From Acidobacteriota bacterium (GTDB lineage: Bacteria > Acidobacteriota > Holophagae > Thermotomaculales > Thermotomaculaceae): a DNA stretch of 64,000 bases. The position numbers and the translations under genes were made by a program. Numbering within the stretch: position 1 is the first letter of the stretch; the number at the start of each line of letters is the position of its first letter. Where the stretch lies: assembly GCA_013152385.1 (NCBI GenBank), contig JAADGL010000012.1:1-64000 (forward strand). The letters run 5' to 3'. This document shows, one piece after another, positions 16,933-24,978 of the stretch. Under the pieces are notes generated by a model. It was not told where the DNA came from, searched no databases, and was given only the letters and a program-made list of their open reading frames with translations.

Positions 16933-19083
16933 ATGAAAAAAACTTTAATTGTTTTGATGATGGTATTCACGGCTGCGGCGGCCTTTGCCGTTGAAGGGAT
17001 GTTTCCGTTAAATGAGCTTCACAATCTGGACAAAAAAAAGCTTCAGAAGATGGGGCTGCAGATTCCCCTTTCGGAAATAAAAGATGATGTTTCAAAAGCC
17101 GTGGTCAGCCTCGGCGGCGGCAGCGGCTCTTTTGTTTCGAAAGACGGGCTCATTGTCACCAACCACCACGTGGCATACGGGGCTGTCCAGTACAATTCCG
17201 GCCCGAAACACGACTATATCACCAACGGATTTTACGCCCCTACTTTTGACAAGGAACTGCCGGCACCGGGGTATTATGCCGACATTATTCTGAATGTTAA
17301 AGATGTTACTTCAATAATCAAAAAAGCAGTAAAAAAAGGGATGACAGACAAAGAACGCTTTAAGGCGATTGAAGAAGCAATAAAGAAACTGGAATCCGAG
17401 GTGGAGAAGAATAATCCGCACATCCGCGCTTCTGTTGCATCCATGTATCAGGGACGCCAGTATCTTCTGTTCACCAAGCTCCGTCTGCTGGATATCCGGC
17501 TGGTATACGCGCCGCCTCAGGCAATCGGAAACTTCGGCGGAGATGTGGATAATTTTGAATGGCCACGCCATACCGGTGACTTTTCTTTCCTCCGGGCATA
17601 CGTGGCACCGGACGGAACCCCGGCGGCGTACAGCAAAAAAAATGTCCCTTTCCACCCGAAACATTTCCTCACGATTTCCATTAAACCGCTGAAAAAAGGC
17701 GATTTCACATTTATTCTCGGTTTTCCGGGCTCTACAAACCGCTACATGACCGCAGAGCAACTTGATTTTTACCTTAATAAACAGATCCCACTCCGGCTCA
17801 AGCTGTTCCATGACATTATCGACCGTTTAAATGCCATCGGCAGCGAAAGCCGGGAAAACCATATCCGTGTCGCCTTCTGGGTAAAAATGCTGAATAATTC
17901 CATGAAATACTATCAGGGAGTTTATGACGGCCTTCACCGGGATAAGGCCGTTTCCCTCTTCAGAACAAGAGATGCCAATCTTGAAAAATGGATTGAGAAA
18001 TGCAAAAGCGGCTCGAAATACAAAGGCCTGATTCCGGCCATTAACCAAATAAATGACAAATTTAAACCCATCGCGAACAAATTGACCATCATGGGCTATA
18101 TGCGCCTGATTCCGACATTTTCCGCCGCCGGCACACTGACCCGCTGGGCAGAGGAAAAAACAAAACCGGATTTGGAACGGGATCCCGCCTATATGAACCG
18201 GAACATTCAGAGAATGGAGATGCGGCTCAAATCCATGCAGCGGAACCTGCTGGTAAAAAGTGATGTCACTCTGATGAAGTATTTCCTTCACCAAATGGCA
18301 AACCTGCCCAAAGACCAGTGGCCGGAAACCTTCAAAAAAACATTCGGCAATGTTAATGCTGCGGATTTAAGCAAAGCCATTGACAAAAAAGTGGATGAAA
18401 TGTACACGAAAACCGGGTTGACAAAAACCGCCGCCAGGATGAAATATTTCAGCATGAGCGCAAAAGAGCTGGCAAAGGTCAATGACCCTCTTTTGAAATT
18501 CGGTGGAGAATTTGCCAATGAAATCAAAACATTGCGGGACCAGAACGAATCCCTTGCCGGAGCACTGTCCAGACTGAAACCGCAGTTCATCGACCTGATC
18601 CACGCCTATACCCACAATGAGCTCTATCCCGATGCAAACGGCACCATCAGATTCACTTACGGCTCCATTATGGGATACAGCCCGAGGGAAGCGGTATGGT
18701 ACCGCCCCTTTACCACCCTTGCCGGTGTGGTACAGAAAGAAACAGGCAAAAAACCCTTTGCCAGCCCGAAAAAACTCCTGGAACTGTATAAAAACAAAGA
18801 CTTCGGCTCCTATGGCGACCCGGCTCTCGGTGGAAATGTCCCGGTAGATTTTCTAACCGATAACGATACCACCGGCGGAAACTCCGGTTCCCCCACCCTG
18901 AACGGCAAAGGACAGCTCATCGGACTGCTGTTTGACGGAAACTACGAATCCATCTCAGCCGATTACTATTTCAATCCGGCTCTGACCCGCAGCATTGTGG
19001 CAGACGCGGATTACATGATTTTTATTCTGGACAAGTTCTCCAACGCGCAGAATCTGATTCATGAAATGACCATTGTACGCTGA
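16933..19083 (+). CDS. S46 dipeptidyl-peptidase, DPP7 type
   Basis: A 716-residue exported serine exopeptidase with signal peptide MKKTLIVLMMVFTAAAAFA. The chymotrypsin-like triad is visible: His in IVTNHHVAYG (H78/H79), Asp in GGDVDNFEWPRHTGD, and Ser S651 in TTGGNSGSP. In P. gingivalis DPP11 an Arg located 18 residues after the Ser sets Asp/Glu preference, while DPP7 has Gly there. Here the equivalent residue is G669 in LLFDGNYE, so the enzyme should act like DPP7 and release dipeptides with a hydrophobic second residue. The ATG at 16933 has AAGAGGAG ahead and starts the signal peptide; the earlier frame start at 16903 is rejected. It is divergent from the peptide-transport operon, which would import its products. 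Confidence 0.93.
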   Translation: MKKTLIVLMMVFTAAAAFAVEGMFPLNELHNLDKKKLQKMGLQIPLSEIKDDVSKAVVSLGGGSGSFVSKDGLIVTNHHVAYGAVQYNSGPKHDYITNGFYAPTFDKELPAPGYYADIILNVKDVTSIIKKAVKKGMTDKERFKAIEEAIKKLESEVEKNNPHIRASVASMYQGRQYLLFTKLRLLDIRLVYAPPQAIGNFGGDVDNFEWPRHTGDFSFLRAYVAPDGTPAAYSKKNVPFHPKHFLTISIKPLKKGDFTFILGFPGSTNRYMTAEQLDFYLNKQIPLRLKLFHDIIDRLNAIGSESRENHIRVAFWVKMLNNSMKYYQGVYDGLHRDKAVSLFRTRDANLEKWIEKCKSGSKYKGLIPAINQINDKFKPIANKLTIMGYMRLIPTFSAAGTLTRWAEEKTKPDLERDPAYMNRNIQRMEMRLKSMQRNLLVKSDVTLMKYFLHQMANLPKDQWPETFKKTFGNVNAADLSKAIDKKVDEMYTKTGLTKTAARMKYFSMSAKELAKVNDPLLKFGGEFANEIKTLRDQNESLAGALSRLKPQFIDLIHAYTHNELYPDANGTIRFTYGSIMGYSPREAVWYRPFTTLAGVVQKETGKKPFASPKKLLELYKNKDFGSYGDPALGGNVPVDFLTDNDTTGGNSGSPTLNGKGQLIGLLFDGNYESISADYYFNPALTRSIVADADYMIFILDKFSNAQNLIHEMTIVR

Positions 19084-19102
19084 TTTTACTTTCAATTTCC
19101 TT

Positions 19103-19140
19103 CGTATCCGAAAAGGGGCTTTCGTCCCTTTTCGGATACG
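19103..19140. terminator. Long perfect hairpin, probable terminator
   Basis: Fifteen-base perfect arms (CGTATCCGAAAAGGG / CCCTTTTCGGATACG) around an eight-base loop, 20 bases after the S46 stop codon. Only TTT follows, so termination may be less than complete. Confidence 0.65.
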
Positions 19141-19183
19141 TTTCGGGAACTGAAAAAAAGAAAAACCGAATCAATGAATTCAG

Positions 19184-19212
19184 TTGACCTCTATCAGGGC
19201 GTCGGCTAATAT
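19184..19212 (+). promoter_or_regulatory. Sigma70-type promoter of the lysine transaminase gene
   Basis: TTGACC (19184-19189) and TAATAT (19207-19212) with a 17-base spacer, 34 bases before the ATG. Confidence 0.78.
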
Positions 19213-19246
19213 GAGTGAGCATGAATTTTAGGAGGGAGTTTTGACA

Positions 19247-20563
19247 ATGGCAAAGACAAAGGTACAACCAAACGATGTGCTGAACAGCTTAAGCAAGCAT
19301 ATGCTTGTGGACGGTTATCATATTGTTCTGGATCTTGAGAAAAGCCACGACTGCGTGATGGTGGATGCAAGAGACGGGAAGGAATTCATTGATTTTTATG
19401 CATTTTTTGCATCCCTGCCCCTGGGATTCAACCATCCCAAGATGAAAACGCCGGATTTTCTGGATGCGCTGAAAGAAGTCTCCATTCACAAAGTCGCAAA
19501 CTCGGATATCTATACAACATGGATGGCGGATTTCGTGGACACCTTTTCAAAAAAAGGCGCTCATCCGGATTTCAACAACTATTTTTTTATTGATGGCGGC
19601 GCCCTGGCAGTTGAAAACGCACTGAAAGCCGCATTTGACTGGAAAGTCCGGAAAAATTTTGCCAAAGGCTATCAGGAAGAAAAGGGAATGAAAATTCTCC
19701 ATTTCCGCCAGGCTTTCCACGGCCGCACCGGCTACACCATGAGCCTGACCAATACCGACCCCACCAAAACCAAATATTTTCCGCAGTTTGACTGGCCCAG
19801 AATCAGCAACCCGAAAATTAACTTTCCCCTCACCGCCGACAGCATTGAAGATGTGGAGAAACGGGAAGCGCAGGCACTGGCGGAAATCAAAAATGCCCTC
19901 AAAAACAACAAAGACGACATTGCGGCACTGATTATTGAGCCGATACAGGGAGAAGGCGGAGACAATCACTTCAGAGGTGAATTTCTCCGGGCACTGCGTG
20001 AAATTACGGAAGAAAACGAAATCCTGTTCATTGCCGATGAAGTGCAGACCGGCCTCGGCGCCACAGGGAAAATGTGGGCTTTTGAACATTTCGGCATCCA
20101 GCCCGACATCGTCTCTTTCGGCAAAAAAATGCAGGTTTGCGGAATTATGGCAACGGATAAGCTGAATGACGTAGATTCCGTTTTTAAGGTATCTTCCAGA
20201 ATCAACTCCACATGGGGTGCAAACATCACCGATATGGTCCGGTCGAAACGCATCCTTGAAATTATTGAAGAAGACAATCTTGTGGAAAACGCGGCACGGA
20301 TGGGCGACCATCTGCTGAAACGGATTCACGAAGTCAGTGAAACGGCAAAAACCGCTATTACAAATATCCGCGGCCGGGGGCTCTTTGCGGCATTTGACCT
20401 GCCCACAGCGGAAATCCGGAACAAAATCGCGGCAGACTGCTTCGACAAAGGCCTTGCGGTTTTGAAATGCGGCGATGTGTCCATCCGTTTCCGTCCGGCA
20501 TTGACCGTTGACGCGGCAACCATTGACAAAGGAATTGACATTCTTTCCAGTGTCCTTTCATAA
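19247..20563 (+). CDS. lat: L-lysine 6-transaminase (LAT)
   Basis: PLP-dependent class III aminotransferase of 438 residues. It moves the epsilon-amino group of lysine to 2-oxoglutarate, giving 2-aminoadipate 6-semialdehyde and glutamate. LAT-type marks are the conserved N-terminal MLVDGYHIVLDLEKSHDC, FFIDGGALAVENALKAAFDWK, the PLP-contacting IEPIQGEGGDNHFR, and the PLP lysine K293 in SFGKKMQVCG. The family is otherwise known from actinomycete beta-lactam clusters and from general lysine degradation. Here no such cluster is present, so catabolism is the likely role, together with the ALDH7 at 7930. GGAGGGAG ends 8 bases before the ATG at 19247; a TTG at 19241 is too close to it. Confidence 0.93.
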   Translation: MAKTKVQPNDVLNSLSKHMLVDGYHIVLDLEKSHDCVMVDARDGKEFIDFYAFFASLPLGFNHPKMKTPDFLDALKEVSIHKVANSDIYTTWMADFVDTFSKKGAHPDFNNYFFIDGGALAVENALKAAFDWKVRKNFAKGYQEEKGMKILHFRQAFHGRTGYTMSLTNTDPTKTKYFPQFDWPRISNPKINFPLTADSIEDVEKREAQALAEIKNALKNNKDDIAALIIEPIQGEGGDNHFRGEFLRALREITEENEILFIADEVQTGLGATGKMWAFEHFGIQPDIVSFGKKMQVCGIMATDKLNDVDSVFKVSSRINSTWGANITDMVRSKRILEIIEEDNLVENAARMGDHLLKRIHEVSETAKTAITNIRGRGLFAAFDLPTAEIRNKIAADCFDKGLAVLKCGDVSIRFRPALTVDAATIDKGIDILSSVLS

Positions 20564-20591
20564 ATTTGTGCGTGATTAAAGGAGGTTGAAA

Positions 20592-20816
20592 ATGGAAACA
20601 AACAACAAGGTTGAGGCAGCCTTGAATAATATCCGCCCCGCCCTGCAAATGGACGGCGGTGATGTGGAACTCGTCAAGTTTGAAGACGGCGTTGTCTACG
20701 TAAAACTTCTCGGTGCCTGCGGTGGCTGCCCCATGTCCACAATGACTCTGAAACTCTTTATTGAAGAGCGTCTGAAAGAAGAAGTACCGGAAGTTACCGA
20801 AGTGGTATCTGTATAA
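20592..20816 (+). CDS. NifU-like C-terminal domain protein (Fe-S carrier)
   Basis: A 74-residue stand-alone NifU C-terminal domain with the C-x2-C pair C43/C46 in GACGGCPMS, preceded by the conserved LQMDGGDVELV stretch. Such proteins hold or deliver 4Fe-4S clusters to apoproteins. GGAGG stands 6 bases before the ATG at 20592. It lies 28 bases after lat, so it shares that transcript and ends at the hairpin at 20838. A link to lysine metabolism is not obvious; co-transcription may be incidental. Confidence 0.92.
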   Translation: METNNKVEAALNNIRPALQMDGGDVELVKFEDGVVYVKLLGACGGCPMSTMTLKLFIEERLKEEVPEVTEVVSV

Positions 20817-20837
20817 TAATACCGGACAAAGCAAACC

Positions 20838-20863
20838 GCCCCCTCAAATGAGGGGGCTTTTTT
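20838..20863 (+). terminator. Rho-independent terminator after the NifU-like gene
   Basis: GCCCCCTC-AAAT-GAGGGGGC followed by TTTTTT. Confidence 0.93.
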
Positions 20864-20915
20864 ATGTTCCCGCTGCCAGCTTTCATTTTTTCACCGGGTT
20901 TCCATTTCAGATTCA

Positions 20916-20924
20916 TGATAAAAT
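20916..20924 (+). promoter_or_regulatory. Extended -10 promoter, leaderless arrangement (SpoU gene)
   Basis: TGATAAAAT (TG-n-TAAAAT) ends only 6 bases before the ATG at 20931, and no Shine-Dalgarno sequence is present. Transcription would begin at or next to the start codon. Confidence 0.55.
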
Positions 20925-20930
20925 ACCCGC

Positions 20931-21641
20931 ATGAGACGGAAAACCGTAAAAAAAATCGAGATCCAGCCAACTCTCAGTACCGAACAAAGAGAATTCCTCG
21001 AATCCTTCCTTTCTGCCAAACGAATCAATACCCTTCACCGGATTCTGAATTTTCGTCTCGGAGATATCACCGTGGTTCTGGACAATCTGTTCGACCCTCA
21101 CAATATGGGTGCAATTGTCCGGACAGCGGAGGCACTGGGCATTCAGGACATTCATGCGGTTGAAAAAGACACAGAACTGGACTTGAGCGCAAAAATCACA
21201 AAGTACAGTGACAAATGGGTCTCAATTCACACCCACAAAGATTCAAAAGAGTGCGTCAGCTCCCTGCAGAAAGACGGTTTCACCATTGTTGCCGCACAAA
21301 TGACCCGCCAGGCGATTCCGGCGGAACAATATGAAATCACAGCAGACACAAAAACCGCGCTGGTTCTCGGCAACGAACACGCCGGCACTTCTGAAGAAAT
21401 GTGCAGCATGGCGGATGTTCATGTGGTTATCCCCATGTACGGTTTTACCGAAAGTTTCAATGTATCGGTGGCGGCCGCACTTCTTCTCGGTGATTTTGTC
21501 AGAAAAAAGCGCGGAGCAATCCGTCCGGAAACCGGGACACTGGATGAGAATCGGAAATCCGTCCTTTACAGCCAATGGCTCCAGAAAGCGGTCAAGAAAA
21601 GCGACCGGCTTCTCCGGGCATTTGAGAACCGTCACGGTTAA
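20931..21641 (+). CDS. SpoU-family tRNA/rRNA 2'-O-methyltransferase (TrmH-like)
   Basis: A 236-residue SPOUT methyltransferase. The three motifs are present: NLFDPHNMGAIVRTAEALG (motif 1, about residues 52-70), VLGNEHAGTSEEM (motif 2) and IPMYGFTESFNVSVAAAL (motif 3, the AdoMet knot). A C-terminal helical tail with an SQWLQK stretch follows, as in TrmH, which makes Gm18 in tRNA. The ATG has an extended -10 box just 6 bases ahead and no ribosome site, so the mRNA may be leaderless. TrmH is the best guess, but an rRNA target cannot be ruled out from sequence alone. Confidence 0.87.
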   Translation: MRRKTVKKIEIQPTLSTEQREFLESFLSAKRINTLHRILNFRLGDITVVLDNLFDPHNMGAIVRTAEALGIQDIHAVEKDTELDLSAKITKYSDKWVSIHTHKDSKECVSSLQKDGFTIVAAQMTRQAIPAEQYEITADTKTALVLGNEHAGTSEEMCSMADVHVVIPMYGFTESFNVSVAAALLLGDFVRKKRGAIRPETGTLDENRKSVLYSQWLQKAVKKSDRLLRAFENRHG

Positions 21642-21644
21642 CGG

Positions 21645-22016
21645 TTATTTTTCTTTCCATTGGATTTCCGGCATGAAAAAGTCATCCGGCTGGTTCACTT
21701 CCCCGGAAGGAACGTTATCTTCCAAATCAACAAAAACAATCCCGTCCCGAATGCTGACCGGATACATTTTCAATTTACAATCGTTGTTCAGCCCTTCCCC
21801 GCTCTCCAGATCAAACCGCCATCCGTGCCAGTGGCAACAGACCTCATGGCCACTGAAAACCCCCCGGGTAAGATTTGCCCGGGCATGGGGACAAAACGGG
21901 GAAAAAGCAAAAATATTTTCTCCCTCCCTGTATACCGCTATCTGCTTCCCCTCCACCCTTAAAATCCGTGCCCGGTGGTTATTCAGCTCTGTTTTCTTGC
22001 ACATTTTTATTATCAT
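21645..22016 (-). CDS. Small Rieske [2Fe-2S] protein
   Basis: A soluble 123-residue Rieske ferredoxin. Both cluster loops are visible: C-P-H in FSPFCPHARANL (residues 42-44) and C-H-W-H in VCCHWHGWRFDLESG. The fold is the non-membrane ferredoxin type, as in NirD or dioxygenase ferredoxins, with no signal peptide or membrane helix. No oxygenase or nitrite-reductase subunit lies beside it, so its partner is unknown. The start may be the ATG at 22016 or, four residues later, 22004; neither has a good ribosome site. It is convergent with the SpoU gene and divergent from plsB. Confidence 0.88.
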   Translation of the reverse strand: MIIKMCKKTELNNHRARILRVEGKQIAVYREGENIFAFSPFCPHARANLTRGVFSGHEVCCHWHGWRFDLESGEGLNNDCKLKMYPVSIRDGIVFVDLEDNVPSGEVNQPDDFFMPEIQWKEK

Positions 22017-22088
22017 TTCACACTTCCCGGGTTATCCCCTGAGTGCAACCGCAAAAGATTTGAAATCCGCTCATATTCCCTCCATTTG

Positions 22089-22097
22089 TGGTACAAT
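22089..22097 (+). promoter_or_regulatory. Extended -10 promoter, leaderless arrangement (plsB)
   Basis: TGGTACAAT (TG-n-TACAAT) ends 9 bases before the ATG at 22107. No Shine-Dalgarno site is visible. Confidence 0.5.
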
Positions 22098-22106
22098 ATC
22101 ATAACT

Positions 22107-24524
22107 ATGAGGCAGAAGAAGACAACAATTTTTTCACGGGTGCAAATTACCGAACATGTCCGACAATTGATATCCACTCATGTTCAGGAACCGGACAGTA
22201 TTGTTGTGTTCATCCTGAAACATAACAGCCGCCTCGAAAAACGCTTTCTGAAATGGGTTATTGAACAGAGTCTCGAAAAAACACTTCCGGAACTTCAAGT
22301 TGTCATTTCCACAGATCCGGAAGATTCCGGCAAACTGCTCCGGCAGGATTTTGATCCGGCCCATCCTTTGCTCGTTATTCTACAGCCGCAGCAGCGGTTC
22401 AAAAAGGTGTCCCCTTTCTTCATTCCGCTTTTACACCGGCTGCACAGGGACGGAAAAAAACTCGTACTCATCCCCATTTCCATTCTCTGGAATAAGTACC
22501 CCCTTCCCATCACCAAGCACCCTTTGTTCTCCGGCAAACACCGCTACCATTCCGAAATTTATAATCGCTGCATGCTGCTTTTCAGGCCGAAAAACATCGC
22601 GTTTGATATCGGAACCCCGTTTGTCCCGGATATTTCGGAATTTGATGAAAACAAGGGAGAACAGCAGATCAGAAGCCGCTTGTTCCGGGCAATTTCAAGG
22701 ATGGAACATGCCGTCGTAGGCCCGCCGATGAGAAGCCGGGCTCATGTCTCTCAGCGTGTCCTGAAAGACCGGCGATTTTTGAAACAAGTCGCCATTCTTG
22801 CCGACGGAGATGAAGAAAAACAGAAAAGGCTTCTGCGGCAGGCTGAAAAAATTCTCTATGAAATGGCGGCGGATTTCAAAAAATCAACCGTTATGAAATT
22901 TCGCGGAACACTGGACTGGGCATGGCCGAAAGTCATTGAAGGATTCTGGATTGACCGGGAAGGAATGGAGCAATACCGCATCCTTTCCCGGAAGGCGCCG
23001 GCACTTATTCTTCCCTGTCACAGGAGCCATGCGGATTACCTCATCGTTTCATACCTGTTTAATCTGAATAATCTGATGCTGCCGTTTATTGCGGCGGGAA
23101 TTAACCTGTCGTTCTGGCCCATGGGGCCGATATTCAGGCGTTCCGGCGCTTATTTTATCCGCCGGACATTCAAGGGAGACAAGCTCTATCCCCTGGTGCT
23201 GGAAGCCTATGTCCGGAGAATCCTGAAAGACAAAATTCCCCAGGAATTTTTTCCGGAAGGAACCAGAAGCCGCACCGGAAAACTTCTTCACCCCAAAACC
23301 GGATTGCTGGCCATCAATCTTACCGCCGCAAGAAACGGGGACGTGAAAGATTTGCTCTTTGTTCCTCTTTCCATTGTTTATGGGAAACTGTTCGAAACCG
23401 GTTCTTACCTGAATGAAGCGGAAGGTGCGGTAAAGAAAAAAGAAAATGCACGGGCGGTATTGAAAACCGCAAGACTTCTCGGTAAAAATTTCGGAAAAGT
23501 TTACATGAATTTCGGAAAGATGTTCATGCTTTCCGAATACCTCCGGGAAAACGGCGTGCAACTGGACAAACTGAATGATAAGGAATTCAGGGAATTCACA
23601 AACAAAACCGGTTATCGGATTATTCGCGAAATCCAGAAAAGTACCCTGGTCACGCCCATTGCCCTGGTTTCTCTGCTTTTTCTTGCCAATGTCAGAAGAG
23701 GCATGAGCCGGGACGGTTTGATGATGCGTCTCGATTATGCCCTCCGTTTTTTCCGGTCAAGAAAAATTCCCGTCGCAGAGCTCTCCACCGAAATCAAGGA
23801 AGCGGTAATGAAAGTGCTGAACTATCTCGTTGAATCTGAAAAAATTGAAAAATATGAAATTGAAAATCAGATTATTTATCGCCCCGTCGAGTCCAAAAGA
23901 AGTTACCTGGAATACTATAAAAACAACATTATTCATCATTTTATAGATGTCTCTTTTGTTGCCGCGTCCATTTTAAAACTGAAATCATCTTCCTTTTCTT
24001 TTGAAGAATTGAAGAAAGAGTACAATTTCCTGTTTCATCTTTTCCGGATGGAATTTGTCTATGAAACAGACGAACCTCAACAAAACAGCATCCGGAAGGA
24101 GCTGGAACTTCTGAAAGAATTGGATATAATCACTGAGAAAGAGGGTAAATTCCAAATTGACAGTAAAGCTGCTTTTGTACTCAGAAATATTGCAGGGTGT
24201 GTCTTGTCCTATCTTGAGGCCTATTACACGGTTCTGGAAAGCTACTACCCGATTTCAAGACAGCATGAAACCCTGCCGCCAAACATCATGCCGTCTATTC
24301 TGACACGGGGAAAACTTCTTCATACCATGGGTGAAATTACCCGGAAAGAATCCATCAATAAATTTTATTACCAGACCGGGCATCAGTGGATGAACCGGTC
24401 CGGAATGGTAAACTGGGGAATACTTGCCCCTGACCTGAGGAAGGGCGGCGATACGGAACAAACACGTAATTATAGAGAATTGAAGGAGAAAGTTTCTGCA
24501 TTTATTTCCGTAATTACAGGATAG
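22107..24524 (+). CDS. plsB: Glycerol-3-phosphate 1-O-acyltransferase
   Basis: Membrane-associated acyltransferase making lysophosphatidate, the first step of phospholipid synthesis. From the ATG at 22107 it has 805 residues, like E. coli PlsB (807). The acyltransferase motifs are complete: block I H305-x4-D310 in LPCHRSHADYL, block II GPIFRRSGAYFIRR, block III FFPEGTRSRTGK and block IV FVPLSIVYGK. The long C-terminal domain is typical of PlsB and separates it from PlsC. The reading frame stays open back to 21975, but that part would overlap the Rieske gene and has no homology-like features, so the start next to the extended -10 box is preferred. PlsB rather than PlsX/PlsY alone supports a Gram-negative envelope. 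Confidence 0.92.
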   Translation: MRQKKTTIFSRVQITEHVRQLISTHVQEPDSIVVFILKHNSRLEKRFLKWVIEQSLEKTLPELQVVISTDPEDSGKLLRQDFDPAHPLLVILQPQQRFKKVSPFFIPLLHRLHRDGKKLVLIPISILWNKYPLPITKHPLFSGKHRYHSEIYNRCMLLFRPKNIAFDIGTPFVPDISEFDENKGEQQIRSRLFRAISRMEHAVVGPPMRSRAHVSQRVLKDRRFLKQVAILADGDEEKQKRLLRQAEKILYEMAADFKKSTVMKFRGTLDWAWPKVIEGFWIDREGMEQYRILSRKAPALILPCHRSHADYLIVSYLFNLNNLMLPFIAAGINLSFWPMGPIFRRSGAYFIRRTFKGDKLYPLVLEAYVRRILKDKIPQEFFPEGTRSRTGKLLHPKTGLLAINLTAARNGDVKDLLFVPLSIVYGKLFETGSYLNEAEGAVKKKENARAVLKTARLLGKNFGKVYMNFGKMFMLSEYLRENGVQLDKLNDKEFREFTNKTGYRIIREIQKSTLVTPIALVSLLFLANVRRGMSRDGLMMRLDYALRFFRSRKIPVAELSTEIKEAVMKVLNYLVESEKIEKYEIENQIIYRPVESKRSYLEYYKNNIIHHFIDVSFVAASILKLKSSSFSFEELKKEYNFLFHLFRMEFVYETDEPQQNSIRKELELLKELDIITEKEGKFQIDSKAAFVLRNIAGCVLSYLEAYYTVLESYYPISRQHETLPPNIMPSILTRGKLLHTMGEITRKESINKFYYQTGHQWMNRSGMVNWGILAPDLRKGGDTEQTRNYRELKEKVSAFISVITG

Positions 24525-24591
24525 CTACCTGCCCCGCCCCATTGACAAAGGGATGGGTTACTGGTAGCATTCCCGGGAAAAGGAGAGAAAA

Positions 24592-24930
24592 ATGGAATGT
24601 GTATTTTGCAAAATTGTCCGGGGAGAAATTCCCACCGAGCTTGTTTTTGAAAATGAAAACCTTGTGGCTTTCAAAGACATCAACCCGGTGGCGCCGGTAC
24701 ACATTCTGATTGTTCCCACAAAGCACATTGAATCCATTGATGCAATGGAGACCTATGATCAGCCCTTAATCGGAGAAATTTTTCAGGTCATGCAGAAACT
24801 GGCCCGTCAATATCGAATTTCCGATTCCGGCTATCGAATTTTTGTCAACACCGGTGCAGACGGAGGACAGGAAGTTCCCCATCTGCATTTTCATCTTATC
24901 GGAGGCAAAAAACTCGGAAAATGCTGGTAA
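24592..24930 (+). CDS. HIT-family nucleotide-binding protein (HINT type)
   Basis: A 112-residue HIT protein with N-terminal ECVFCKIVRGEIP and the catalytic triad H-x-H-x-H in EVPHLHFHLIGGK. HINT enzymes hydrolyse AMP-lysine or AMP-amine phosphoramidates; the cellular role in bacteria is loosely defined. AAGGAGAG stands before the ATG. It follows plsB by 67 bases and precedes der by 48 bases on the same strand. Confidence 0.92.
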   Translation: MECVFCKIVRGEIPTELVFENENLVAFKDINPVAPVHILIVPTKHIESIDAMETYDQPLIGEIFQVMQKLARQYRISDSGYRIFVNTGADGGQEVPHLHFHLIGGKKLGKCW

Positions 24931-24978
24931 CCACAGCGTTCCGAAATCGCATCCGAGCTAAACACGAAAGGGTAATCA

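Noticed and set aside
19160-19182. TGAATTCA palindrome just upstream of the lat promoter
   Set aside because: Eight bases only, and no second copy near a related gene; not enough to call an operator.
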